From contig NZ_JALCYY010000026.1 of the NCBI RefSeq assembly GCF_022690685.1, forward strand, positions 1 to 64,000: a DNA stretch of 64,000 nucleotides, written 5' to 3'. Below the pieces are notes generated by a model that was not told the DNA's origin, made no database searches, and was given only the letters and a program-made list of their open reading frames with translations. Each line of letters begins with the position of its first letter. Position 1 is the stretch's first letter. Origin of the DNA: Anaeromyxobacter terrae. Lineage in GTDB: Bacteria; Myxococcota; Myxococcia; Myxococcales; Anaeromyxobacteraceae. Of the stretch, positions 44,925 through 53,701 are shown piece by piece. Position numbers and translations under genes: made by a program.

Positions 44925-45278
44925 CGAGCCTTCAACAACTGTGGTGAACGAGGGGGAGGGCCACGTGGCCCTCCCCCTCTTCGTTCTGCAAATCATCACC
45001 CACTTCTTCCACGAGGACGACGGGGACCGAGTGGAGTCGGGTCGCCTCGGGGGATCGCTTCCTTCCGGGCTCTCGCGGTGTCCGGCATTCGCGCTGGCGC
45101 AGGAGCGTGCTCAGGGAATGAGCGATCTGCGCGACGCGCTCGAGAGCCGCCGACCGAGCGCCCCTCCGCGAATTCCGCATTTCGGTGCTGCCGCAGCGAA
45201 GGGCGGCGTGGCCCGCCCGCTGCAAAGCTCGGGTCTGGGTGCCCCGCCGAGGACGGCTGGGCGAGAGGATGGCACACG
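44925..45278. other. Gap after the secreted heme protein
   Basis: 354 bases holding the terminator listed next and the promoter for the DUF2917-type gene. I see no gene. Confidence 0.5.
44950..44979 (+). terminator. Intrinsic terminator of the secreted heme protein gene
   Basis: A perfect 30-base palindrome (15-bp arms, real loop about four bases inside CCACGTGG) starts 25 bp after the stop and is followed by TTCGTTCTG. Strong stem with a short T-containing tail. Confidence 0.87.
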
Positions 45279-45605
45279 ATGGCTACCACGAAGATGACCG
45301 CACTCCCGCGCACCGGCGTAGCGCGGAAGCTCGACGAGGACGCGGCGATGAGGCTCTGGCGCGGCGGGGCTGCGACCGTCGTGCGCGTCGAGCGCGGGAC
45401 GGTGCTCGTCACGCAGGAAGGCGATCTCGACGACCACGTCCTCGAGCCGGGCGATGAGCTCGTGCTCGACGGCGAGGGCCTCGCGGTGGCGTGGGCGTTC
45501 ACGGAGGCCGTGATCTCGGTGCGCGAGGCAGCCCAGCGCGGCTCGACGACTCGGACCGCCTCCTCGCTGGACGGTGACCTCTCGCCCGCACCCCGCGCGA
45601 CCTGA
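45279..45605 (+). CDS. DUF2917-like small protein
   Basis: Product of 108 residues with a compact beta-strand core (about 20-70: TVVRVERGTVLVTQEGDLDD, then VLEPGDELVLDG), matching the small cupin-like DUF2917 family. The N-terminus at ATG 45279 follows GAGAGGA. The last 30 residues are Ser/Thr/Ala-rich and disordered. Function unknown. It has no close partner. An ATG five codons later is another possible start. Confidence 0.76.
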   Translation: MATTKMTALPRTGVARKLDEDAAMRLWRGGAATVVRVERGTVLVTQEGDLDDHVLEPGDELVLDGEGLAVAWAFTEAVISVREAAQRGSTTRTASSLDGDLSPAPRAT

Positions 45606-45721
45606 TGCGGCGGGCGGCGTGACGAGCGGGATCGATCGCGTCACGTGCGCGCATGCGCGCTTCGAGGCGCCCTCACCGGCGGCAGTGCCGAGCCCGGGCC
45701 TCTGTGCGCACACTCACGGGC

Positions 45722-46456
45722 GTGAAGACTCTCCTGAAGCTCGGCGCGGGCATCGGCTTGGCAGCGGGCGCGTACGCGCTGTGGGGTCGCCCACGCATGC
45801 TCCGCTGGGGTGCGACACCGGATGAAGTCAGGGCGCGATCTCCAGGCGCGGACATCATCCCGGGCGGCAAGCGCGGCTCGACGATGGCCGCCACCCTCGA
45901 TGCCCCACCCTCCGCGGTGTGGCCGTGGCTCGTGCAGATGGGGTACGGCCGAGCGGGCTGGTACAGCTGGGACCGCCTCGACCACTTCGGCAAGCCAAGC
46001 GCTCGCCGGATTCATCCGGAGTGGCAGTCGCTCTCCGTCGGACAGCGCCTGCCGGCCACCCCGGATGGCCGGTACTGGTTCGACGTGGCGGCGGTCGAGC
46101 GCGAGCGGTTCCTCGCGCTGCGCGTCTTCACGTCGGGCGGTCGCCAGTACGACTCCGCGGATCCGCGCCCACGGGCCTTCAGCGACTTCACCGACTCGCT
46201 GTGGGCGTTCGAGCTCGAGGGGCTGCCTGGCGGGCGGACGAGGCTCGTCGTGACCGTCCATTCCGCCGGTCGACCGCGGCTCATCGACAGCGTGCTCGGC
46301 TACCTCTTCTGGGAGCCGGCCCACTTCGTCATGCAGCTCCGCCAGTTCGGAAACCTCCGCCGCCGCGCCGAAGGCGCGCCCCGCGGAGCGCGACGGGAGC
46401 GGGCGATGCGGTCGCCGGCCGAAATGCCGATGGCGCCGCAGCCCCCGCAAGCCTGA
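45722..46456 (+). CDS. Membrane-anchored SRPBCC-like protein
   Basis: Product of 244 residues: one N-terminal hydrophobic segment (about 4-22), then an SRPBCC/START-like lipid-binding fold (about 50-215) with WPWLVQMGYGRAGWYSWD and FDVAAVERERFLALRV. The tail is Arg/Pro-rich. GTG start at 45722 chosen to give the anchor without extra Arg-rich residues. Such proteins bind hydrophobic ligands, and no specific role can be given. It stands alone and is convergent with the large subtilase. Confidence 0.8.
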   Translation: MKTLLKLGAGIGLAAGAYALWGRPRMLRWGATPDEVRARSPGADIIPGGKRGSTMAATLDAPPSAVWPWLVQMGYGRAGWYSWDRLDHFGKPSARRIHPEWQSLSVGQRLPATPDGRYWFDVAAVERERFLALRVFTSGGRQYDSADPRPRAFSDFTDSLWAFELEGLPGGRTRLVVTVHSAGRPRLIDSVLGYLFWEPAHFVMQLRQFGNLRRRAEGAPRGARRERAMRSPAEMPMAPQPPQA

Positions 46457-46565
46457 CGAGGGCTGGCCCCCGGTGTCGAGGGCCGGCGATCCCCATGAGC
46501 TCGCCCGCTCGAGACCGGCCGTCTCCGGCCGGGGGCGGCGGGCCGCCGTCCCCGGCGCGGTCCCC

Positions 46566-49500
46566 TCAGCGCGCCGCCGCGGACAGGGGACAGGATGCGG
46601 CGGCGAACGTCGCCGTGACGGACTTCGCCGCCGACATCGTGACGGTGCACGGGCTCGCGGTGCCGTAGCACCCGCCGCTCCACGAGGTGAACGTGGCGCA
46701 AGCGCCCGGGGTCGCCGTCAGGGTGACGGCCGAGCCGGCGCTCTCGTCCGCCGCGCAGCCTTCGATGCTCCCCGACGTGCAGGCGATGCCGGGGCCCGTC
46801 ACGGTGCCCGTGCCCGCTCCCGCCGTAGTGACGGTGAGCCGGAACGTGGTCGGCTGGAACGTGGCCGTCACCGTCTTGGCGGACGATATCGTCACGGTGC
46901 AGGTGCTGCCGCTCGTGGTCGTGCAGCCGGACCAGCTCTTCAGCATGGAGCCCGTGGCGGGGTTCGCCGTGAGGGTCACCGTGCTGCCGTTGGCGACGGC
47001 GGTCGTGCAGCCCGCCGGGTCGGTGCAGTCGGGCCCCGCCCCCGTGATCGTGCCCGTCCCGCCGTAGTAGGAGGCGGGCTTCACCGTGAGCGGGTACGTG
47101 CTCGGCTGGAACGTCGCCGTGGCCGTCTTCGTGGCGGTCATCGTCACCGTGCACGTCGCGCCGCTCACGGAGGTGCAGCCGGTCCAGCTCTTCAGGATCG
47201 AGCCCGCGTCGGCGGTGGCGGTGAGGGTCACGGTCTCGCCGTTCGCGATGCTCGCGGTGCACCCCGCGGTCGACCCGGTCGTGCAGGCGATGCCCGGTCC
47301 GGTGACCGTGCCGGTCCCGCCCGAGGCCATCGGGTTCACGGTGAGCACGAACATGCTCGGCTGGAAGTTGGCCGTGACCGTCTTCGCGGCCGTTATCGTC
47401 ACCGTGCACGTGTTGCCGCTCACCGAGGTGCAGCCGGTCCAGCTCTTCAGGATCGAGCTCGCGTCCGGGGTGGCGGTCAGGGTCACGGTCGTGTCGTACG
47501 CGATGCTCGTGGTGCAACCGGCGGTGGACCCGGCCGTGCAGGAGATGCCCGGCCCCGTCACCGTCCCCGACCCACCCGAGGCGGTCGCGTTCACGGTCAG
47601 CGCGTAGGTGCTGGGCATGAACGTCGCCGTGACCGTCTTCGCCGAGCTCATCGACACGGTGCAGATCGCGCCGTTCGTGGACGTGCATCCCGTCCAGCTC
47701 TTGAACAGCGACGTCGCGTCCGGCACCGCCGTCAGCGTGAGGGTGGCCCCGTTCGCCTCCACGTACGTGCAGCCCGTGGTCGAGCTGCAGTCGACCCCAT
47801 CGCCCTGGACCGCTCCCGCGGCGCCCGCCCCGGCGGTCTTCACCGTGAGCGCGTACGTGCTCGGCTGGAACGTCGCCGTGACCGTCTTCGCCGAGCTCAT
47901 CGACACGGTGCAGGTCACGCCGATCGTGGACGTGCAGCCGGTCCAGCTCTTGAACAGCGACGCCGCGTCCGGCACCGCCGTCAGCGTGATCGTCGCCCCG
48001 TTCGGCTCGACGTACGCGCAGCCCGTCGTCGAGCTGCAGTCGATCCCGTCACCCTGGACGGTGCCGGCGGCGCCCACCCCGGCGGTCTTCACCGTGAGCG
48101 CGTACGTGCTCGGCATGAACGTCGCCGTGACCGTCTTCGCCGAGGTCATCGTCACCGTGCAGGTCGCGCCGTCGACGCTCGTGCACCCCGTCCAGCTCTT
48201 GAAGAGGGAGCTCGCGTCCGGGGCCGCCGTGAGGGTCACCGTCGCGCCGTTCGCCACGAGCGTCGTGCACCCCGCGGGATCGCTGCACGCGACGGCGCCG
48301 CCGATCGTGCCGGTCGCGGTCGTCCCCGACAGCGAGATGGGCTTGACGGTCAGGGCGTACTGGCTCGGCTGGAACGTCGCCGTCACCGACTTCGCCGAGG
48401 TCATCGACACCGTGCAGACGTTGCCGGCGACGCTCGTGCAGCCGCTCCAGCTCGCGAAGATCGACTCCGCCTCGGGGGTCGCCGTCAGCGTCACCGAAGT
48501 CGCCGGCGACGTGTTGGGCACCGACACCGTGCACCCCGCCGTCGAGCCGGTGGTGCAGGAGATGCCCTCGCCCGTCACCGTCCCGCGCCCGATCCCGGAC
48601 GTCCTCGCCGTGAGCGTCACGGTGGCCGGCTGGAACGTCGCCGTCACCGTCTTCGCCGCATCCATCGAGACCGTGCAGACGTTGCCGGACATCGTCGTGC
48701 AGCCGCTCCAGCTATACAGCGTCCACCCCGCCTCCGGCGCCGCCGTCAGCGTCACGGACGTCGCCGGCGTCGTGTTGGGCACCGACGCCGTGCACCCCTC
48801 CGTCGAGCCGGTGGTGCAGGAGATGCCCTCGCCCGTCACCGTCCCGCGCCCCGTCCCCGCCGTCTTCACGGTGAGGACCCGGGGGGGCGGCAGGAACGTG
48901 GCCGTCACCGACTTCGCCCCGGTCATCGAGACCGTGCAGACGTTCCCGGCGACGCTCGTGCAGCCGCTCCAGCTCGAGAAGACGTATCCCGTGGCCGGCG
49001 TGGCGGTGAGCGTCACGGCCGGTGAAGGCGACGCGTTCGGCACCGAGACCGTGCACCCCGCCGTCGAGCCGGTCGTGCAGGAGATCCCGTCGCCGGTCAC
49101 GGTTCCACGCCCCGACCCGGCGGTCGCGACGGTGAGCGGGTAGCTCGCGAGCGAGAAGGTCGCCCCCACGGTCCGGGCGGCGTCCATCGTGACGGTGCAG
49201 GTCGAGGCCGCGCCCACGCACGCGCCGGTCCAGCCGAAGAAGATCGACCCGGACGCCGCCTGGGCGGTGAGCGTCACCGACCACCCGGCCGGAAACTCGG
49301 CCGAGCACGACGCGCCGCAGACGATCCCGGCCGGGCTCGAGGTGACCGTCCCGGCGCCGTCCCCACCGGACGCGACGGTGAGCGAGAAGCCCGGCGTCCC
49401 GCCGAAGTCGACCACCTTTCCGAGAAGGTCGACCGAGGTGCCGCCACAGTAGCCCGACGCGCAGTTGCTCCAGTCGTCCCAGGTGACGAGGAACCTGCCC

Positions 49501-52500
49501 TTCGCGAGCGGTACGACGTAGGGGTATAACTGATTGCCCGGCTTCCCCTCCACCCACACGCCGTTCGACGCCGCCAAGGGAACGCCCGTCGGCCCGAGGC
49601 GCTGCACGAACACATCGTAGTGTCCGGGCCGCTTGTCGGACCATGCGTAGAACGCGCCGTCTTCACCGTCGGCGACGACGAGCGGGGAGATCTGGTCGCC
49701 GTACGCCGCCGTGACCGGGACGCCGTTCGTGCCCCACAGCATGCTCCCCAGCGGATCGACCCGCTGGGTGTACACGTCCCAGCTCGCGTTCCGCCAATCG
49801 TGCCAGACCACGAACGCGCCGCCCCGTCCGTCCGACGTCATCGTGACCTGATCGGGAGCGTAGCCCGGTACGAAGGTGCTCGGAGCGACGGTCAGGCCCG
49901 ACACGACGGGGACCGCGCCGGCCGGCCAGACGCTCTCGCCGAGAGCGTTCAGGCGCACCGCATAGATGTCGCTGCGCGACAGGTACGTCACGCCGCCGGG
50001 GTTGAGGGGCAAGTTCCGGAAGTCGTGCCACGCGATGATCGCGCCGCCGGCGCCGTCGGAGACGATGTTCGGCCCGAGGGCGATCTCCGGCGCGACGAGC
50101 AGGCCGTCCTGCACCCAGCCCGGCTGGCCGAAAGCGTTCAGGCGCTGCGCATAGATGGCGTAGGAGCCGGAACGCCGGTCGACCCACGTGGCGAGCATGC
50201 CACCGGACGGGGCCCGCACGATGGCCACGTTGAACTGCTCTCCGGTCGCCTGCGTCACGGGCAACCCGCCGGCCTGCCACAGCATCGCTCCATTGGCGTC
50301 GATCTTCTGAGCGTAGATGTCCGACGCGCCGCTGCGGTACTCCTGCCACGCGACGAACGCGCCCCCAACGCCGTTGGCGAGGACCGTGGGGTTCGTCTGG
50401 CCTGGGTTTGCCTGAGACGACACCCAGACGCCGTCGACACCCCAGAGCTTCTGCCCGGAGCCGTTCACCCGCTGGGCCCGGATGTGCTTGTCCTGGGCGC
50501 TCGAGTTGCTCCCCTCCATCCACGCGATGATCGCGCCTCCCGCTCCGTCGGAGACGATGGTGGGATTGAGCTCGGCCCCAGCGGCGGAGGTCAGCGGCAC
50601 GCCGTCCGCGGTCCAGGACACGTTCCCGAAGCCGTCCACGTGCTGCATGAAGAGATCGGGATTGCCGTTCCTCGTGTCGACCCACACGTAGAACGCACCG
50701 CCGGATCCGTCCGGGACCGCGGGAGGTCTCGGGCTATGGAGCGGATCCCATCTCTGGTCGGCGTTCGCCTTGGAGAGCACGGTGTTGCAGTTGCTGATCT
50801 TCACGCCCGAGGAGACGCGCTGCACGACCGAAAGCTGCGCGGGGCCGTTCGCGGCGTTCGAGGTGAGGGTCAGCGTGCCCGTCCCGGTGGTGACTCCATC
50901 GACCGAGACGAGCGGGAACGAGGGCATCGTCCCCGACCCGGGCTGGATCGAGAGCCAGTCGGGGCCGGAGGCCGACCATGCGAGCACGTCGCCGCCGATG
51001 TTGTAGAGGTCGACCGGCAACGCCCACTGCTGCCCGGCGCACATCGTCGCCGGGACGTCGAACTCGAGCGGACCCCCGACGACCTCGAGGATGGGAGGAT
51101 CCGCGGGAGGGTCGAAGGCCCTCGCCACCGCGGCGGAGGCGTCGAGCCGCCCCCAGCCGTAATACGGGTCGTATCCTGGAGCGTCGAGCGAGGGGGAGCC
51201 GACCTCGTCGCGCGCCGTGTGCCGGATGAGCGACTCGACCTGCGCCACGGTCAGCTGCGGGTTCGCGGACAGCAGCAGCGCGGCGACCCCGGAGACGTGA
51301 GGCGCCGCCATCGACGTGCCGGCCTGCCGGAGGTAGTTGCCGCCGACGGCGAGGGACGCGTCGCCGGTGTTCGCGGCCCGGAGCGAGAGGATGTTGCGCT
51401 GCCCTTCGTAGAGCGACGCGCCGTCAGGGCCGCCGCCGGGGGCGGCGACGTCGACGAGGTAACCCCAGTTCGAGAACGACGACCTCGAGTCATCGGCGCC
51501 GGACGAGGCGACCGTGATCACGTCCTGGACGTTCGCAGGGAAGGCGGTCCGGACGTCGGCGTTGGAGTTGCCCGCGGCGAACGTGACGACGCTGCCGAGG
51601 CTCCGCGCCAGCGCGATCGAGTCGGCGATGGCCACGTCCGTGCTGCAGCCGGAGCAGCCCCAGCTGTTGTTGATGACGTCGGCGCCGTTCCTCGCCGCGT
51701 ACGTGATCGCGGCCGCGAGGTTCGAGAACCCGCCGTAACCGGTGTCACCGAGCCCCTTCACCGGCATGATCCGGGCCTGGTACGCGACCCCGATCACGCC
51801 GAGGTTGTTGTTCCCCACCGCCGCGATGGTCCCCGCGACGTGCGTCCCGTGCCCGAACCTGTCCATCGGGTCGGCGTCGCCGTAGGCGAAGTCCCAGCCG
51901 CGCACGTCGTCGACGTAGCCGTTGCCGTCGTCGTCGACGCCCGGGACGCCGTTCAGCTCGGCCGCGTTGGCCCACACGTTCTCGACGATGTCGGGGTGGT
52001 TGTAGTCGAGCCCCGAGTCGACGACGGCGACCACGGCGCCGAGCCCCGTCGCGACGTCCCAGGCCGCCGGAGCGCCGATCGTCGCAAGCGGCCAGAGGTC
52101 GCCGTAAGCTTGCCCCCACGACCCGACGGACCCGAGATATGGGTCGTTGGGAACCACCTCGACGCTCGCGACGTAGTCGGGGGTGGCGGACTCGACGCTC
52201 GGGTTGGCCGCGAAGGCATGCGCCATCTTCTGGATGTCCGTGTCCGCGGGCACCTCGAGCACGTAGACGTGGACCAGGTCCGGGAGCTCGGCGCGCGGCG
52301 CACGCGCAGCCCTCGCGGCGAACTCGGCCCGGGACGCCTTCACCGTCTCGAGGAACCTCCGCCGCCGGTCCGCGAGCGCGCCCTTGCCCGGTACGTCGAT
52401 GGCGCCCGCGAACAGGGACGAGAACACCGGCGTGATCGCGCTCACGCGGTACTCGGCGACGAGCCTGTCCAGGTCCGCGCCGCCGGAGCGCGCGCTCGCC

Positions 52501-52769
52501 GCGAACCTGAGGCCGTGTCGACGGATGACGTCCGCAGGCTCGCCCAGCGTGTCGCGGAACTTCACGACGAGGCGGCCGGGCACCCAGTGCGGCGACTTAT
52601 CGGCGTCCTCGTCGCTCTGACGGGCGGGAACTGCACCGTGATCCCGAGCCGATGCCGAGCTGCGGCTGCTCACGGTCGAGGAGTCGTCTCGATCCGGAGC
52701 GTTCGAGCTGCAGCTCAGGCACACAGCTAGACAGCAGACCGCGAGCGGCGCGGCGAGTAGGTGGCGCAT
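46566..52769 (-). CDS. Giant secreted subtilase with 11 C-terminal repeats
   Basis: Product of 2067 residues, one of the largest in the window. A signal peptide (about 1-22, possibly lipidated at a nearby Cys), a prodomain (about 60-190), and an S8 subtilase domain (about 235-530) with catalytic D251, H310 (GHGTH) and S486 (GTSMAAP). Then an Ig/WD-like beta region (about 560-1120) with repeated VSDGAGGAIIAW-type blades, and 11 tandem repeats of about 85 residues to the end, each with a WTGC or WSGC and a CTV(T/S)M core. Extracellular. Start ATG 52769 with GGGGGAAAT upstream. A predatory or nutritional protease is plausible. Confidence 0.9.
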   Translation of the reverse strand: MRHLLAAPLAVCCLAVCLSCSSNAPDRDDSSTVSSRSSASARDHGAVPARQSDEDADKSPHWVPGRLVVKFRDTLGEPADVIRRHGLRFAASARSGGADLDRLVAEYRVSAITPVFSSLFAGAIDVPGKGALADRRRRFLETVKASRAEFAARAARAPRAELPDLVHVYVLEVPADTDIQKMAHAFAANPSVESATPDYVASVEVVPNDPYLGSVGSWGQAYGDLWPLATIGAPAAWDVATGLGAVVAVVDSGLDYNHPDIVENVWANAAELNGVPGVDDDGNGYVDDVRGWDFAYGDADPMDRFGHGTHVAGTIAAVGNNNLGVIGVAYQARIMPVKGLGDTGYGGFSNLAAAITYAARNGADVINNSWGCSGCSTDVAIADSIALARSLGSVVTFAAGNSNADVRTAFPANVQDVITVASSGADDSRSSFSNWGYLVDVAAPGGGPDGASLYEGQRNILSLRAANTGDASLAVGGNYLRQAGTSMAAPHVSGVAALLLSANPQLTVAQVESLIRHTARDEVGSPSLDAPGYDPYYGWGRLDASAAVARAFDPPADPPILEVVGGPLEFDVPATMCAGQQWALPVDLYNIGGDVLAWSASGPDWLSIQPGSGTMPSFPLVSVDGVTTGTGTLTLTSNAANGPAQLSVVQRVSSGVKISNCNTVLSKANADQRWDPLHSPRPPAVPDGSGGAFYVWVDTRNGNPDLFMQHVDGFGNVSWTADGVPLTSAAGAELNPTIVSDGAGGAIIAWMEGSNSSAQDKHIRAQRVNGSGQKLWGVDGVWVSSQANPGQTNPTVLANGVGGAFVAWQEYRSGASDIYAQKIDANGAMLWQAGGLPVTQATGEQFNVAIVRAPSGGMLATWVDRRSGSYAIYAQRLNAFGQPGWVQDGLLVAPEIALGPNIVSDGAGGAIIAWHDFRNLPLNPGGVTYLSRSDIYAVRLNALGESVWPAGAVPVVSGLTVAPSTFVPGYAPDQVTMTSDGRGGAFVVWHDWRNASWDVYTQRVDPLGSMLWGTNGVPVTAAYGDQISPLVVADGEDGAFYAWSDKRPGHYDVFVQRLGPTGVPLAASNGVWVEGKPGNQLYPYVVPLAKGRFLVTWDDWSNCASGYCGGTSVDLLGKVVDFGGTPGFSLTVASGGDGAGTVTSSPAGIVCGASCSAEFPAGWSVTLTAQAASGSIFFGWTGACVGAASTCTVTMDAARTVGATFSLASYPLTVATAGSGRGTVTGDGISCTTGSTAGCTVSVPNASPSPAVTLTATPATGYVFSSWSGCTSVAGNVCTVSMTGAKSVTATFLPPPRVLTVKTAGTGRGTVTGEGISCTTGSTEGCTASVPNTTPATSVTLTAAPEAGWTLYSWSGCTTMSGNVCTVSMDAAKTVTATFQPATVTLTARTSGIGRGTVTGEGISCTTGSTAGCTVSVPNTSPATSVTLTATPEAESIFASWSGCTSVAGNVCTVSMTSAKSVTATFQPSQYALTVKPISLSGTTATGTIGGAVACSDPAGCTTLVANGATVTLTAAPDASSLFKSWTGCTSVDGATCTVTMTSAKTVTATFMPSTYALTVKTAGVGAAGTVQGDGIDCSSTTGCAYVEPNGATITLTAVPDAASLFKSWTGCTSTIGVTCTVSMSSAKTVTATFQPSTYALTVKTAGAGAAGAVQGDGVDCSSTTGCTYVEANGATLTLTAVPDATSLFKSWTGCTSTNGAICTVSMSSAKTVTATFMPSTYALTVNATASGGSGTVTGPGISCTAGSTAGCTTSIAYDTTVTLTATPDASSILKSWTGCTSVSGNTCTVTITAAKTVTANFQPSMFVLTVNPMASGGTGTVTGPGIACTTGSTAGCTASIANGETVTLTATADAGSILKSWTGCTSVSGATCTVTMTATKTATATFQPSTYPLTVKPASYYGGTGTITGAGPDCTDPAGCTTAVANGSTVTLTANPATGSMLKSWSGCTTTSGSTCTVTISSAKTVTATFQPTTFRLTVTTAGAGTGTVTGPGIACTSGSIEGCAADESAGSAVTLTATPGACATFTSWSGGCYGTASPCTVTMSAAKSVTATFAAASCPLSAAAR
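46600..49390 (-). repeat. 11 tandem protein repeats coded in the subtilase
   Basis: Each unit is about 250 bases and encodes a bacterial InlB/Flg_new-type repeat: LTVxxxGxGxGTVTG, a Cys pair, TVTLTAxPxxxSxxxSWTGC, CTVTMxxAKTVTATF. Units 6 and 7 are nearly identical, and 8-10 are close, so recent copying has occurred within the gene. Conserved Cys in each unit could form disulfides. The array also creates long reading frames on the opposite strand, which I regard as false. Confidence 0.86.
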
Positions 52770-53009
52770 GGATTTCCCCCGGTAAGACCCAGACGGTACC
52801 GGGGAGACTACGGGTTTAAATCGCCCGGAGCGGTGCGACATGCGGTCGCACACGCACCGTCATCCGAGAGTGAAGCGACCGACCGTCATTGACTCGCGGG
52901 TCAGGATCGTCCCGCGCTCACGTCGCGGATCCGCGGCCCGGCGGCGATGCCCTTCGAGAACGCGAATGCACAGGTGCCGGGACGTGCCGTGCCGCCCTGC
53001 CGACCGGAA

Positions 53010-53396
53010 TCAACGCGCGCCGAGCTGCCCGAGGAGGGCGAGGCCGTCCCACTCGCCCCAACGCTCGACGATCCATCCTCCCTCGAAGCGCAGGATCTCG
53101 ATCCCCTTGAACGCGATGCGCCGGCCGGTCGGCGGCACGCCGAGGTACGCGCCCCGGTGCGTGCCGGTCGCGGTCCATCGCACGACCGCCTCGCTCCGGG
53201 ACGCGTCGACGAGCATGTCCTCGATGCGCGCCTCGAAGTCGGGGAACGCAGCGTACAGCTCGCGGATGCCGCTCTTGAACCCCTCGCGATCGGGAGGGCG
53301 GCCCGAGGCGTCGTGGTCCACGAACTCGGGTGCGTGGAGCTCGTCGACGACCGCGTCGCGCCCCTTCTGCCAACCGTCCTCGATCCAGCGGTTCAC
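53010..53396 (-). CDS. SnoaL-like / ester-cyclase-like small protein
   Basis: Product of 128 residues of the NTF2/SnoaL fold: NRWIEDGWQKG at the start, AFPDFEARIEDML, and GIEILRFEGGWIVERWGEWD at the end. The family includes polyketide cyclases and isomerases, but the substrate here is unknown. The GTG start overlaps the TGA of a tiny upstream frame (MRTMSADEIGDS) that has a good AAGGAG, making a GTGA junction. This could be a coupled leader or the mark of a one-base frameshift that split the N-terminus of a single gene. Confidence 0.76.
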   Translation of the reverse strand: MNRWIEDGWQKGRDAVVDELHAPEFVDHDASGRPPDREGFKSGIRELYAAFPDFEARIEDMLVDASRSEAVVRWTATGTHRGAYLGVPPTGRRIAFKGIEILRFEGGWIVERWGEWDGLALLGQLGAR

Positions 53397-53484
53397 GAGT
53401 CGCCGATCTCGTCTGCGGACATCGTTCGCACGGCATCTCCTTCACTGCCCTGCGCCACGACTGCGCCGGGAACTGGAGTGTTAT

Positions 53485-53661
53485 CTACAGTTCTCCTGCT
53501 GCATCAAGTTCGGCTGCTGTGACGCCTGGGCAACCTCTTGCTCGAGCGGTCATGGTGGAGGAGGCTGCGGCTCTGTCGCTCACACTGGAGCAGGCGCCAG
53601 CGCACTCGCCGCGAGTGAACTTCGCGCAGATATCGCGCTCGGAGAGCTTCTTCTTGTTCAT
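53485..53661 (-). pseudogene. hsdR: N-terminal scar of a type I restriction hsdR gene
   Basis: The first fifteen residues read MNKKKLSERDICAKF, the well-known opening of type I restriction endonuclease R subunits (EcoEI-type HsdR). After that the frame runs into unrelated sequence and stops at 58 residues, so nearly the whole gene is gone. It lies on the same strand directly after the HEPN-motif gene, which suggests that a type I restriction operon once stood here and was deleted. Confidence 0.58.
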
Positions 53662-53701
53662 CGCGGGGGCCAGGGCCCCAGTTCGGAGCGCGTGCACCGA
53701 C

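Noticed and set aside
47608-49143. Long plus-strand reading frame with repeated Val/Ala pattern opposite the subtilase repeats
   Set aside because: It is the mirror of the 11 repeats on the minus strand. It has no start signal or known fold, and the minus frame has a clear protease.
46600-49390. Regular repeats that could be taken for a CRISPR array
   Set aside because: Units of about 250 bases are in frame, encode one protein family repeat and have no unique spacers.
53485-53530. Frame ending VAQASQQPNLMQQENCR as the end of another gene
   Set aside because: It is short, has no start, and a TGA shortly before. No support beyond an open stretch.
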